Shown here piece after piece: positions 11,101 through 26,100 of a stretch of DNA of 64,000 nt. Position 1 is the first letter of the stretch, and each line of letters opens with the position of its first letter. The position numbers were made by a program, and so were the translations under genes. The notes below the pieces were generated by a model. It was not told the origin of the DNA. It ran no database searches and was given only the letters and a program-made list of their open reading frames with translations. The DNA is from Dermatophagoides farinae (Eukaryota > Arthropoda > Arachnida > Sarcoptiformes > Pyroglyphidae), in the NCBI RefSeq assembly GCF_024713945.1, contig NC_134677.1, positions 3,351,001 to 3,415,000 on the forward strand, read 5' to 3'.

Positions 11101-14100
11101 AGTTTTTGATCATAAACATTGTTTTTGTTTTGTTTCGCTTAGCAAAAGTTGAAATTCAGTAAAAAAATGATTATAGCGATATATAATAAACAGAATTCGC
11201 CACATATCATTAATATACGAAAAAAAACAAACTCAAATTTGCTAAATAAATGAATATTTGGAATATAATGGGCGGAAAAGAATCCGCGACCGCATTCAGT
11301 ACTAAATTTTCATTATATTTCTCTGTATATGTTTGTGTATGTTTATTCCATATTCTCATCATTTTTTTTTGCCCAACACAATATTCATTGAATACATATA
11401 CAAAAAAGTGCCCAACGGCATGGTTGGTTGGTATTGTGTATGTAACCAAAACAGCCATTCACAATATAAACTTGAACATTAGTCAATCAAGTCATTGAAT
11501 TTTTTGTGATGCACGAATTCACATTCATTTATGTTTCAAATTTTCCGAGGTTGTTCCTAGATCCATTCATCATCTTTTTTTTCGGCAGCAATTTTTTTTG
11601 TGTTGTTTTCGAAAAAAAAAACAACAAAAACGAAGTCAATACTATAATATATGTAGTCATTCCGTGTATGTGTGTGTGTAAATAAACAACAAAGTTTGTA
11701 CTTTTATGATGATCATAATAATAATAATAATAATAATAATGTTGATGAAAAAAAACAACGAACGAACAAAAAAACAAATGTTTGCCATGAAAAAACATAA
11801 CAAAGAATTCAAATGAATCTTTACTACTAATTGGAAGGATGAATAAAAATGAAAATGAAAAAAAAATTCGAAAGAATCGTTCATTTTTTCATGTTCGTTA
11901 TGAATACATCAATCAATCGATTGATTGGCTTGATATATACGGGAATAAAATTTCAACCAATATCGGGCATTGATTTTTTTTTGTTTTTTTTTTCATTTTT
12001 GAATTGGATTGAACACCTCTAGCATGAAAAATGATCGTGAAGATCATCTTCAATCAAATATAATATTTTAGTGAAAATCATAACAAAAAATTGGTGAGCA
12101 AAAGTTTTTTTTTCTAACGAATCCAACAAAAAAATGATTGAATGAATTTACATAATTTCTATTGTTGTTGTTGAAAACATCATTGCATTTGTTTTGTTTT
12201 GTTTCTCCCCATAATCATGACCTACAACAACATCACCATTATTTCTAACAATGATCACACATTTGAAAAATATAATAATGTAAGATTCATTTTTGAACTA
12301 CTTTGGAGAATACGTTCCAAGCAATATATCGCCAGTATACATTAAATGGTTGCATGTAGTCATTGTTTTTTTTAATGCTACTTTTTTTTGATGAAAATCG
12401 TTTTTGGCCAAAAAGAACACAATGTTTTCCGCAAATGTTTATATATATATTATTTAAGTCATCATAATCATAATTCTATTCGGATTTAATTGTTTTTAAA
12501 CCATAATCATAGAAGATAGTAAAGGCGAAAATTGGTCAAAATGGTACTTGTATGTACCATCATCATCATCGTCATCATAATAACGATTAAAAAATTGAAA
12601 TGAAATGGAAAAAAATGGCAAAATATAATGGACACATATAAATATCTATGCAAATTAGGGCATATATAATAATAAATTACTATGCTTTTAATGTTTTGTC
12701 ACAATATAAATATGGATCATCATTATCATCATCATCAACATGATGATCATCATCATGATATAGGTCTATTTACAATTTCTTAATTGGCCACAAATTGAAC
12801 AAATGGATCATTATAATAATTACTAATAATGGAAAATAATGAAAAAAAAACATTCAACATTATTCATTTTGTAACGAATTGGAATCTTACGATTCTTGTA
12901 TCTAAAATTCTGACAAAAATTTGACAATGGCACATTTTTGTGAATTATTTTTTTTTTGTTCAGTTCAAACAATAGATTTGATTGAAAGGAATAGATAGAC
13001 GGAAGTAGCAATAGATAGAAAAATGGATAGAAATGCAGGGAAAAAAGGAAATTTAAATTTGAATGACAAACACTTACCGTTTTTATGACGACGACGTTTC
13101 ATCATGAATATTAGACATAACAATATGAATAAAAAGGCGAATATAATGGCTACAATGACCGCTGATATGATCAATAATGATTCATCATCTAGAACCGATT
13201 CGGCAGCTATTAAAATGGTAAATATGTGGGTGGGATTGGAATGGAATTATGAAACAAAAAAAAAGTCAAGGTTACATTTTGCACACAATTCGTGTGTGTG
13301 TGTGTGTGTATATATAAAGATGGATGAGCAATCTATCTCACTCAATCACAATATTTTTTTTCTCTCTCTCTCTTTCTTTGTAAGTCTGTCTGTTTTGGCT
13401 AAATGTATGTCATTCTCATTATCAAGCAACAACAACAACAACAACAACAACAACAAAAGAATACTTGATCATTCAATTTAGGTTCGATTCAATCGAATTG
13501 GCAAAGATGGATTGCTTTTCTATTTCTGAATACAGTATATGGTTAGTTGGTTGGTTGGTGGTAGGTCCATTTGTTTTCTCTAACATTGAATATTGTTTAT
13601 TGTTGTTGTTGTTGTTGTTTGTGCATCATTTATTTGAAGCTGAAAATTTATTCTCTTTTATTTTGATGAACAAAACATTTTTGAAATTCTTTCTGACCAA
13701 TATAAATGAATGTGAGTATAATAGATGGTAGAAAAAATTCTTGTTCATTCAGGATCGATATTTGTTGTTGCCTAGGCCTAGATTCAAATGAAAATTTCAC
13801 ATTCAAAAAAAGTCAGATATGATGATCATCATTATTCATGGATTATGCCTAAAAAAATAACCATAAAAAATTCCAAGTGCAAATAACTTTAGAATATCGA
13901 AGTTTAAGTATAATAAAGGCAGACTTTAATTAATTAATTTTTGGGTTGTTTCAAACATCGACAAACAAAAGTAATAATTAAAATGAAAAATTATGACTGT
14001 AAAACCACTTGAATTTTGGATAGAGTAAAATTCAACTTGAAAACTTGTTTGTGTTTTGGATGACTATCAATAAAAAAAAAAGTTTTTTTTTCTGGAACCA

Positions 14101-17100
14101 GCCTAGCCAAACAAAACAAAAATACGTAGTTTGAATATATGAATTTCTCTATCATAGTCACAGTATACTTGAGTATTTGCAACACTTGACATGTGGTTTT
14201 TCCGCTTCGGTTATGCAATGTGTGATAATTAATAAAAATAATTTTCAGAATTTTTATTCCATGAACATTCCCAAGAAATAACAATTATGATGTTTTTTTT
14301 TTTTGGTAAGGCAAAAATGTTTCATCCATTACATTGATAATAATGAGAAAACTATATGGATGAGATAGGAATGTGAATGGTCCTGTTTTACTAAATAATT
14401 ATGAGTATATGTCTAATTCATTCATGATATCTTAGAAAAGTTGTGTTTTTGGAATGAATAATAAATTCATTAATAAATTGCTTACACTGACCACTAACAG
14501 TGAAATAAGTGAAGTAAATTGCCCATTCTTAGATGTGTGTGCGTTATGAATAATAATGAATGAATGAGTGAATTAAACAAAAAAACTTTCATACCGATTG
14601 GTGCATCAACGAATAATGTACAATTCGGATCGGTTTGTCCGACTGTATTTCTTGCTGAACATGTCCATGTACCAAATAATTGTTCTTCATATGCCGGTAT
14701 AATTATCTTGGATTTCATACCATCTTGATGCGATAATTCATCGATAAATGTTTGATTCAATTCAGTACCATTCAGTGACCAGAAAAATTCTAGCCCATTA
14801 CTTGGATTGGCGAATGTTATTTCACAGATAAGTACTACATCTTGATTTTCTTTTCCTGTTCTACTTTCATATATAGTACATGATGGACGATCTGATCAAA
14901 AAAAAAACAATGATAATCATTAATGGATTTCGGTAACAATATTGAAACAAAGAAATAATCAATCAATCAATCAATCGATAGATCGATACATCAATCGATC
15001 GATCAATGGTAATGGAATGAAAGTTGAAAAAATGGCACATCACTTACATAGAACATTGATTTGTAGATCGATTCGTTTTTCACCATGTCGATTTGATGCA
15101 ATGCAGGTATATGTACCGGCACTATCTCGTTGAATGGTACGATTCAAGGCCAAAATAGGCGTATCAGCAATTACGCCAGTGAATTTATCATAAAATGAAT
15201 TTGAAATCCATCGATAAGTTGCTTCCGGTAGTGCATCACTATCACAACGTATTTCTGGTAAATGTTCATTTTCAATCACATCAACACGAATTGATGATAG
15301 GCGAAGATTCTCAGGCGCATCTGTAACAATTAATATTGATGACAAGAACATTAATTAATCAAATTAGAATTAAAGGCGAATTTGTTCAATCAACCACTTG
15401 TCTTCAAGTGATTATTATTAATTATTTTGAAACTTTTTAGACAGTGGAAACTCAAAACGTGCGCAGATTTCAGAATAATAATTGAACCCATTCTTTTCAT
15501 GAGTGAAATTTTTTTTTTTGATTTTTTCCATCTAATTTTGTATAATCAATTATAAAATAGACATAGTTTTGCTGACTGCATTTCGTTATCATTTGACACA
15601 GTATTACTAATGTTAATCGATCAATCAATCAATTAATCTTTGGTGCACACACACACACACTCAAACGCATAAAATAGTGATGTGTATGGAAACGAGAAAA
15701 AAACGTAGTGAAAAAAAATATTCAATGATAATCAGTGATGCGAAACAAATTAGTTCCAGTTTCATTCTTCCATTGTTTCGACGGTGAATATCTCAGCGCT
15801 TTCTCTGCACTAGTCTATTGTTAGGAAAGAGAAAAAAATCCTAAAGAATCCATTTTTCTGGAATTCATTTGAATGAAACAGAAAGAAAAAAAAGAAAAAT
15901 TTTATCGAGTGTTGACCTGAAAACCTGGGTCGCCGTCATAATCAAAATTGAAAAAAAATGATATAATATTCAAGATGATAATCTCAAGGATAAATTCATC
16001 GATTCAATTATCGTTTTATTAATTACATTTTTCTCTACCAGAATCATCGTAAATTGAATTGAAATGACAATTTCGATAATTTAATAATTTTTCCCAAGAG
16101 AAATTCTCATGCAAACATAAAACGATATTCAATTCAATTGGTCTATTCCATAGAAAAATTGTACATAATAAGAAAATTCTTTCTAGAATGAACAACGTGA
16201 AATGTTATATTTTACGAATAATTCTCAATTCATTTTGGGATGGAAATTGTTTTTTTCTTGTTTGGTTTGATTTCCTTTCAATTTGATCAGTGGACTGTTA
16301 CGAATCATTGAATCATTCAATGATTCGTCAATGTTCAATGGAATTTCGTTTTGAGCAAAAAAAAAAAAAAAATAGAATTCGAAAAAATGAACCGATCGTT
16401 CGAGGCAATTTTTCGTTTGTGGCAACATCATCTACACAAATGACCATAAATCTTATATTATCAGTGAGAAAGAGATGGCTATTAAGCAGCAAACAAAACC
16501 AACACCAAATTCTATCAAACTAATAATATACTTTTAAAAATAAAGAAAAAACTATAAATCTAAATCTAAAATTACATCTGATAAAAAATTAATTTTAAAA
16601 TTCAAGGTAAAAAATCAAATGGTTAAAATGAAAAGAAATGATATTTTCTTTCTAGTACGATGACGATATATTCGTTTATTGCAACAATGTTTTGCCATCA
16701 TCATTGAATTCGTTGTTTATCGAATTAGTGTAAGAAACTAAACTCATAAATCTACCACATCATATACCTTCTTTGTCCACACATATGTCCAAACGAAAAT
16801 AAGTGCATGCAGTAAATCACGTTCATATGACACCATAATTCTAATAACGCCCTGAATTAATGGGGGGCACAACCATATGAGCATAACCAATTCAAGCAAT
16901 TCATCATTCACAGTACTGTTTTATCAGTGAAATCCGGAATGAACAAAAAAAAGAAATATAAATTGTGATTCAACACTTTGAAATGTCTTGTTTGTACATG
17001 TTCTTAGAAAAAAAAAGATTTATTCCATTTCTACGAATTAAAAGATTCAAAACAAACTTTGATAAATGCAAAAGAAAATAACGACAAACAAAATAAAGAA

Positions 17101-20100
17101 GAAAAAATCTAATCGATTCAAATTAAGTCATTACTGTGGGTACCAAATAAATAAGACAATTCATTGATTTATGAAATCAAAAGAAAGATGAAATCAGACA
17201 GGCGTATCAAACAAAATAAAATGTACAACCACAACAAACAGAATTTGGAGTGGAACAAAATTCTTGATCGTTAATAATAATCATCATGATTGGGGCTAAT
17301 ATTTCTACAATAAGAATGAACAGAATCGGAAACAACAACTGATTGAATAGTTTGGATGGATGTATCGATGAGAAATTTGTTTATCATTTGTTTTCTTACT
17401 TTACCATCTCAAGACATTGATTTGGTCCATGTATTCAATGATGTTTCGATTAACTTTCGATTCAAATTGTCTAACAATTCTCACTAAAAGATCAATACAA
17501 ACGAACAATCAACCACCAAAGAAATGGTAAAATCAGACATCTTAACCAAAAAGCAAAATTTGTTGTCAAATTGATAGGATATTATTGTAAGTGAAGCAGG
17601 AATTAATGTTGTAGAAAATGTTGCCAAGAAAATCATTGTAATATAGATAGAACAAGCAAGGAAACAACGAAAAAAAATCGAAAGCAGAAATACACATCAA
17701 TCAATCGTAATAATACAAGACAGAAAAAAATCCATCGATAAAGAAAATGAACAACAAGAATTCTAATGTGAAAACAAATAGCATATGATGCGAGCCGTAA
17801 CCAAAAAAAAAAAACAATCGAGTTCCAAAGACCATCTCCTCTCGCGCGAAAGAACATAACGAAAGTTCCGGCCAAAGATCAATCGTTGGCCAAGTGTTTC
17901 GGAAAAAAGGCCTAAAAGGAAATAGCCGCCTTAGACCAGAAAAAAGCAATTCCAATTAATAATATTAATAAATCAGAACAGGAATAAAGAGAAATTCTGG
18001 CCATTGGATATAACAATATAAAATATTGTGACAATAATGACCACACCGTTGTTCTATTATTCTGTAATTTTATGTTCGAGAAAAATATAACCAATAATAT
18101 AGAATTGTGAACAGTAATGTGATCGATTTCTATCACTATCACAATGGTGGTGTAAGAGTGAAAGCAACAAAGATTTATCGTTTTATATTATTATAAATAT
18201 GCAGACAAACAAGCAATGAATAGTACTCCACAAAATCCATCTATCATATGGTATCTAAACATCCAGGCTTGTGTTTTCATGGAAACAGAAAACCTGTGTG
18301 TTATAATTTCGATATAACCCAAGGCGTTTATAGCTTGTTGTAATGTAAATCAAAATAATGTTAAAAACACATGATGTATTCCATAAGGAAATTCTTCCTA
18401 TGTTGATGATAATGATGAAGATCATCGTGTGGGTTTTCACACGGAAATTATCTGACTAGATCCATATTGTATTGGCATCAAGTGGACCACACCAAACCAA
18501 TATTGAATATATGATCGAATTCTGAAAACGTTTCAAGGCAAATAAGAAGAAAAAAGATTTTCAATGACACTTGAAAGAAGAGAAAGCAAGCATGCATGTA
18601 CATACAAATTTGCAAAATCTTTTATTCGAAATAAAAATGTGTTTTCGACGAAAACAAAAGAAATAAAAAATACGAAAATACAAAAAGAAATAAAAAGCAC
18701 AAATGTATCTTTCCACTTGTTTGGTCATCATCATCATCATCATCATTGTCAGTGGTCGAGATTTCGTTTTCAGATGGTTTTTGATGTTTTTCAGACAATG
18801 TATGTATGTATGTATGTAAGATGATGATGACGATCGGTGAACGTGGCCCTAGCAAGTATATGAACCAACGAATGAGAAAAACAGGAAACGCGAATAATGA
18901 TGATGGTGATGATGACAAGTGAAAAAACTGTTGAAGTGGCAAAAAGTAATTCACACACACACACACACACAAACATATAGAAAACAAGTAAACGGGAAAG
19001 TTTGTTTGGTCGAGCAAAATGCTGCAAAACATTCTGGAAATGATGAATCTTTAACAACAAAGAAAAATGATGATGATGTGGGAAGAGAGGGAGAGAGACA
19101 CAAATGGAACTAAGAATCAAAGAGTGGTCGTCGATTTTTTTTCTTTTTTTTTTGCTTGCTGGTTGACTGGTACATCTTTTCAATCCTCATTCATAAGATT
19201 TTCGTTTTTTTTCTTCTCTAGCATTCGGGTACCCGATTCACTTGAATGAATTCCCTTTCAGAGTAAGAAACATTTTTTCGAGAATGAAGATAGACAGCAT
19301 TCAAGAGTAACAGCATTTATTGTTCACCGATCATGGAAACAAAAAAAAAAAAAAAAATACAAAGATCAGTGTGATAGACAAAACGTGATATACAAATAGT
19401 AGAGATAATCAATACCAAGTAGGCTAAACCAAGAAAAGAAACAGATTTTTTTCTTATGTTTTTTGTGTTGAAAAAAAGTTTCTAATTTTGCAGAATGACC
19501 AAAAAAAAAAAAAAATTCAACGGAAAGTTGTTGTTGGACTTCAAAACAATCAACTATTATTTTTGGGTAAAAATTCATCCCAACACTTATTGGTATCATA
19601 TGAAATAAATGGAATACTGAATTCGTAATTGTACCAGAAAAAAAATCATTGCAGTTGACAGCAGCAGCAACATTATCACTTTAATGCATAAAGTTTTCTT
19701 TCTTTTTTTTTTTTTTTTTTTTTGGAGTGCTAGCAACAAAATTCATTCGAACATTTAATTGACTTGCAATTACAATCAAAAAACAACAATAACAATAAAG
19801 AACCAACGGTTTTTTTGCTCGGATGCATCAACTTGAAGAAATAGGACACTATAGTCATCAAAATCATCATCATCAAGATATAAAAAAAATAAATTATCCG
19901 GATTCAATAATGGACACACAAAAAAACAGAGACACTGGTTCGCTTGAACACACACTCATACACATATGCATGAAATGAACAATTATCTTGAACAACCAAG
20001 GCGACAAAGAAAATGATGTCCTGCTCTTTGTTTGACATTTCTTCACTATTTCCTACAATTTGTTTTCATATACACTTGTATTGCCTCGATATTCTTATTC

Positions 20101-23100
20101 CATAAATCATTCACATTTAGAAAATATAAACGGAATTAACTTAAGTGAATATTCCAAAATTCTCAAGAAATTTTGTCCCTTACATATTGATAATGATTAT
20201 GACAAACATCGATTAGAGTTTTGGGGCAATCAACTCGTTTGAAACCAATAATAAGCCTAAGAAAGAATTTAGTAATTCGTCGATTATGAATCAATGACCA
20301 CACACAATGAATATATGGACAATGACTATCTTAGATATCCAAAAGAAATAATAGAAACTTTATCATAGAAAAGAATAGGGTTAATGGCATTCATATCCGA
20401 TATAGATTCATAATTTCACTAAAAAGAGTCGATATTCGATATAATGCAGCATTTTATTTTGGATTTAATGGTAAATTCCATTTCACAAGAGAATTTCGGT
20501 TCTGGTTCATTACGGAAAAAAGTTGACTTTCATCACATCATACAATAGAGTGAAAGTCAACTTGAGTGTAGTGTTTCAATTCAAAAAAAAAGTTTTCATA
20601 ACAACAACAGGAATCATGATATGACGCACGTTATGAAAAATAGCAATAAAAATCGGATTTCGGTTTTGGACCACCCGAAAGTAAAGCCTGATATGAACAA
20701 AAAAAACATTGTAATCATATCATCAAAATAGTAATAAACCTGGTGTAAAAAAACAGCTTATTCTAAAAAAAATACTACCAACGTCGATGATTTGACTGGT
20801 GTTGAAGCGGTTATGCTGAAACACGTGCCGAGCAGACACACACACAAACGCACACGTTATTTGTGTCGAACTTGAATCTCACATGAACAAACAGAATTGA
20901 ATGAATGTAGAAAAAACTAATAAGACAAACATGGAGCAAAAAAAAAAGAAAGCGAGAGGTTTTAATATTACCATTTGAATCAAATATTTTTTTTTTTTTT
21001 TGCTTGCAATCGAATAAAAAGTTTCACCGTGTTGTATTCATAGAGATGATGATGATTATTATTCTATTGAAAATGTTCATAATAGTAATAATATATGTAT
21101 GATGAATAGGAAAAAAAAGTTGTTCCTGCAATAGATGAAAAGCAAATGGAGAAAAAAAAAGTCGAATATTTATGTGAATCGAAGCGAAAGTGAATAGAAT
21201 GGTTCAATCATACAAAATAAAGAGTATTTGAATAATGAAATTGATTCCCTATTGAATGTCATATGAAAATACCTGTTTTTATTATCGAAAAAAAAAAAAT
21301 TTTCATTCATTCATCCATCCATCCATTTTTGTCATCAATAGAGAATAAAGCAATGAATATATGTAACCTATCTAAATATGGCTATGAATTCATTTCATGT
21401 ACATTTCCGATTCCGTTGAATCGAGTGGAAAGAAAAAAAAAAGGTTCATTTCGATATTCATTGGTTCAAATTCCAAGCTTTTGTGTATGTATATATAAAG
21501 ATCATCATTTGTATTGTTGTATTTCATATCATTAATTATTATTCGACATACACACACAATCAACAATCGAAATTTGGTAACGAGAACAATTCTTCTTATT
21601 TTTCTTTTAAATATATGCTACAAACAGATCACAATCTTAATGATGAGAATTGATTAACGTGAAAAAAATGCCCAAAAAAAAATTGTTCCCCCTAGCATTG
21701 GAATTGTTGTGACAATGACAGAATAATAGGATATTCGATACACAGATAGGATTCGTGAATGGCGGATTTAATGATGATGATGATTCAATTCTTTCGGAAT
21801 AAATGATTATCGCAGGAGAGAGAGAGAGAAAAAAAAAGAAAAACTCCAATGAATTACAAACAATGATTCCAATGAATGCAATAAATGATCATTCACCAAA
21901 ACATCACAGCCAGCCACCAACTAGTAGTGAATTTTTGATGCCAGAAAAGAATAAAAAATGAAATAAACGACAGTTCTAAGTTGATTCAAATATCACAACA
22001 ATAGGCACAGCAGGATGATGAAAATAATGTGATAAAAAAATTTTTTGGTAAAATGGTAAGGTTTGAAACACAAAGAAAAAAAATTAATTTTCACTTTACA
22101 TTTAAGCGGCAACAGATAAAAAAGTTTCAATTTTCATCATTAAAAGTAGTAATCATCATCATAATCATTAAATCCAGAAAAATGTTTAAGAAGAAAAAGC
22201 ATAAAATGATTTGATGGTTTCAAAATTTTAAATGATGATTTAAATCAAAAAGGAAGAAGGAAAAGGGTTGAAAGACGTGATATATATGAAAAAGTTGAAT
22301 TTATAAAAATTATTATTAAATTGAAATCAAGAAAAACAATAAAAAACACATCATTTTCAATATTAAAAGATTTATAAAATGGAAATGGAATTACATGGAT
22401 ACACTTTATAAGAAATATTATCTAGAGAAAAGAATTTACAGATCATACTTGACTAAAGTGGCTAAATGATTACTTAACACTTAGTCTCTCTGTATATCAT
22501 GTATAAATAAAGGAGAATTAAATTTGTCATCATCTGTGTACAGAATTTGATCTAATTTCTTATATTATGAGACAAATAAAAAACAAAACACGAAAATGAT
22601 TATAATATTAATATTAATAATAATAATAATATCCATTATAAACAAAAAGCTAAACATCACACACACATTTTGAAAAGAAAATCCATCCAGTGAATATTAG
22701 AAGCTCTAGAAAATACTCTGAACTATGATGAATGCAGTGTGTGTGTGCACATGTATTCGATTACCAACTTAGAGGACAAAATCGGATCTTTTGTCGCTTT
22801 TTTTTGTATGAGAGACAAAATGAAAAAGAGAATATAAGAAATATATATGGCAAACTAAAGATAACGAACGAATCAAAAGCTAAGAATTCAAAATGATTCA
22901 CAAGGCCCTATTGATGATGCAACGAAATAACAGTAATTGTTTTTACAAGGCAAACAATTCTTTTTAGTTTTTTGTGTTTGTGCATGGATTGTTATTCGTG
23001 CAGAATGGCCAAAAAAACAAAACAAACACAAGAAACAGTGACGCCCAAATGCATTGAATGGATATTTAGCATGATTGTCATATCATCGTCATCATCATAG

Positions 23101-26100
23101 GCAAACACATAGAAGAAAAAAACCGATTGTAAACGAGAATCTAAAAACAGCAGACACAAAAAAATATCGGTATTTGATGATGATGATTACCATTCAGGCC
23201 GATATTCACCAAGCCTAACCATTTAGAATACTAGTAGAATTCCGAATCGATGATGATAATAAAACGAATTGAACTGTTGGAATGATATTTGTTTGAAATG
23301 AAAAAAAAAAATAGAAAAGCAAAGTACGGTATATATAAACGTACGTACGCCCTGAATGACAAAACCAGACTTGGAAAAGAAAAATTGAGCGAAAAAAAAT
23401 CCACCACCAAATAACTAAGCAAGCAAATAATTTAACTATGATTACGGAAAAAAATGGAAAAAAGAAATCGAAAAAATAAGAATTCGAGATGCAAAAAAAA
23501 TTTTTCACGATATTTCATTGAATTAAGATTTCAAGCTAAATTTCATGAAACTAAACTAGTGATGGTTGAATCGAAAATAAAAAATTCCTGCTACTTAGAT
23601 TTGAATAATAAATAATTTATAGAACCAGAATTTATCATCGATCTACGACCATACACCCAAAAAAACAACAACAACAATTTGACTTGTATAGTTGTGTCGG
23701 TAATAATATAATAACCATGTCAATAGAATGGAATGAAATAGCATGAATCTGCTTTATATTGTGTGTGTGTGTGTGTGTGGTACTGGTGTGGAAACCACAG
23801 AATTCAATCCAAAAAAAAAACTGATCACATGTTGTTGATCATCAGAATACTGATCACCATCATAATCAATTGCACAAAGAATTTTGGGTTATCTGGAATT
23901 TTTATTATTATTATTATATTTGGTTCAATATTATCAAATGTCGATCTAGTCAATGATGATTATCCAGGAAAAAAAGAGCGACCATCAATAATAGACAACT
24001 ACTATTGCTGCTTCGGCCAAGTTTTCTTTAAGATTTTTTTTTCTATAATTTTTTTTATAAAATTTTTAATAAAAAAAAATTTACACGCTGCAATGATTCA
24101 AAAATGATGACAATTTTCATTTTTTTTGTCTCATACGTATTTGTGTGCTTGACATATTAGATCAAGGATTCTTTCTGTTTTTTTTCGCCTTATCTAATGG
24201 ATGATCGTAAATCAAGTGGAAAAATCTAACACAAAACAAGAAGAGGATTCTCCAAGAAAAAAAAAAGATGAACAAAGGGGAAAAACGATTTTTTCCATTC
24301 TGATTTGTTGCAAAAAAAAAATGTTTTTGACTTTACGTTTTTTTTTGTGCAGGATGATACACCAAAAGAAACAACAAAGTAAAAAACAAAAAAAAAGTTT
24401 AGTAGCTAAATTGAAGTGAACAAGTAAAAAACCAAACATACAGTAACAAAAAGCAACGATCGAAATAAATATCGATCACCCACATTCGGTTGACATGTTC
24501 CATCTTGTCTGTTTTTGTTATTTCGGTTAGTTTGTTCCATGATCTAATCTGATCTGATCATTGGACATGATAGTGAAAAGAATCAACATCGATCATACGA
24601 TTATATATGAATACGAATAGTAATCAGATACAACAGATAGATCAGTATCGATAAACCTGATCGATGAACTATTTTACACTATAGAAATTGGTAATTTTAA
24701 GACAATTTGATTGAACATTCATTCATCCATTAGATTTGATACAATGTATTAAACATTGAGAAATCATATTGGTAAGGGGTGATGATTTGAATTTTCAAAT
24801 CTATACATTCTACATATGTCTGTGTATGCGTGTGGTTGTAAAAAAATATAGATAAATTATCCAATCATCAATGAATAAAAGATTTCGCTTCTTTTGCTTG
24901 TTAAAATCCTCATATATCGAATACCAATAAATTGGATTTTCTTTTCTTTTTTTACACATATAAAATAGAATGTATATCTATGCGAAATGTCAAAGTCTGG
25001 AATATATTTCTTTCAATGCATTTAAATTAGAATTAATTCTATACAATCAAAGACAGAAAATTGACAACCGATAAAATTGTTGTTGAATGAAAAATTTCAA
25101 TGGCGAACAGATTGTAACATCAATTTTTTTAAAACACCAAATTGTATGTAGTTATTGGTATATATCAAATTGGATGAAAAATAAAATACACATTTTATAA
25201 CAATTTAGATAAATTGTACAGACCAAGTATCAAATCGATTGAGAATGAAACAGAAAGAAAAAGTAAGCTTGAACCTTTGAATAGCCATTTATTCTGTTCA
25301 ATATTTGTGCAATAGAAATGGGCACTAAACAAAACTGTAAACTAAAGAAAAAAAAACGTATTTTCCATTTTTTTTCTCTGTTCAAAAAGAATTGATATCA
25401 ATAAATAACTAATGTCAATTCCGGAATTGCCATTAAGATAAAGCTTTGAAAATAGAAAATCTCAGGTACATCCGGGAACCAATACATATATAAATATGGT
25501 TTACACTGTAATGAACATTGGAACATAATGTTTATATATATATTCAGCCTATTAATGATGCAGTTGGAATATTAGAAATGCACATACATGACTAAGACAC
25601 ACATACCTATGTAATAGTTATTCAGATCTTCACAAGATATTATATAAAGAATGTGAAAAATGACTTTGATTTTGGAAAACAACAAAATAAAAAAAACCTA
25701 AGATGATGATGCAAAAGAATTATTAGATTTGTGCATTTTTTTCCATTTTTTTTACTGTCACACTTTTTCCATGTCATTTCACACAAATACACACAATTTC
25801 TATATTTTTTTCTCACTTATACTTTGAATTTATACGGACAAACAAAAAAGCCAAATTGTGATATGGATAGAATAAAATGTTAATGTGAAAATCGCGTTAT
25901 CGAATTAGAGGTAGCAAGAAAAAGAGAAAGAAAAAAAAAAGAAAAAAAAGATAGTGAATAAATGATGATGGCAATGGTTATGTTTATGATGATGATCATC
26001 ATCATCATCATCATATCTTCAATTTTAGCCATCATCAAATCGAAAATAACAACAAAAAAACAAGCTACTGGAATCTTATAAAAATCGAGTATCGAAATCG

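Noticed and set aside
13207-14594. Search for a fibronectin III exon between Ig9 and the membrane
   Set aside because: No minus-strand frame with FN3 hallmarks (Trp, Tyr and Gly spacing) and suitable splice phases; exon 9 joins exon 10 directly in phase 1.
14955-15006. Run of AATC/ATCG words resembling a regulatory repeat
   Set aside because: Degenerate tetranucleotide microsatellite inside the short intron 8; no further structure.
18622-19183. Overlapping minus-strand frames of 130-136 codons
   Set aside because: They are open in two frames at once because of CA, ATG and poly(A) tracts, which is typical of chance frames in this DNA.
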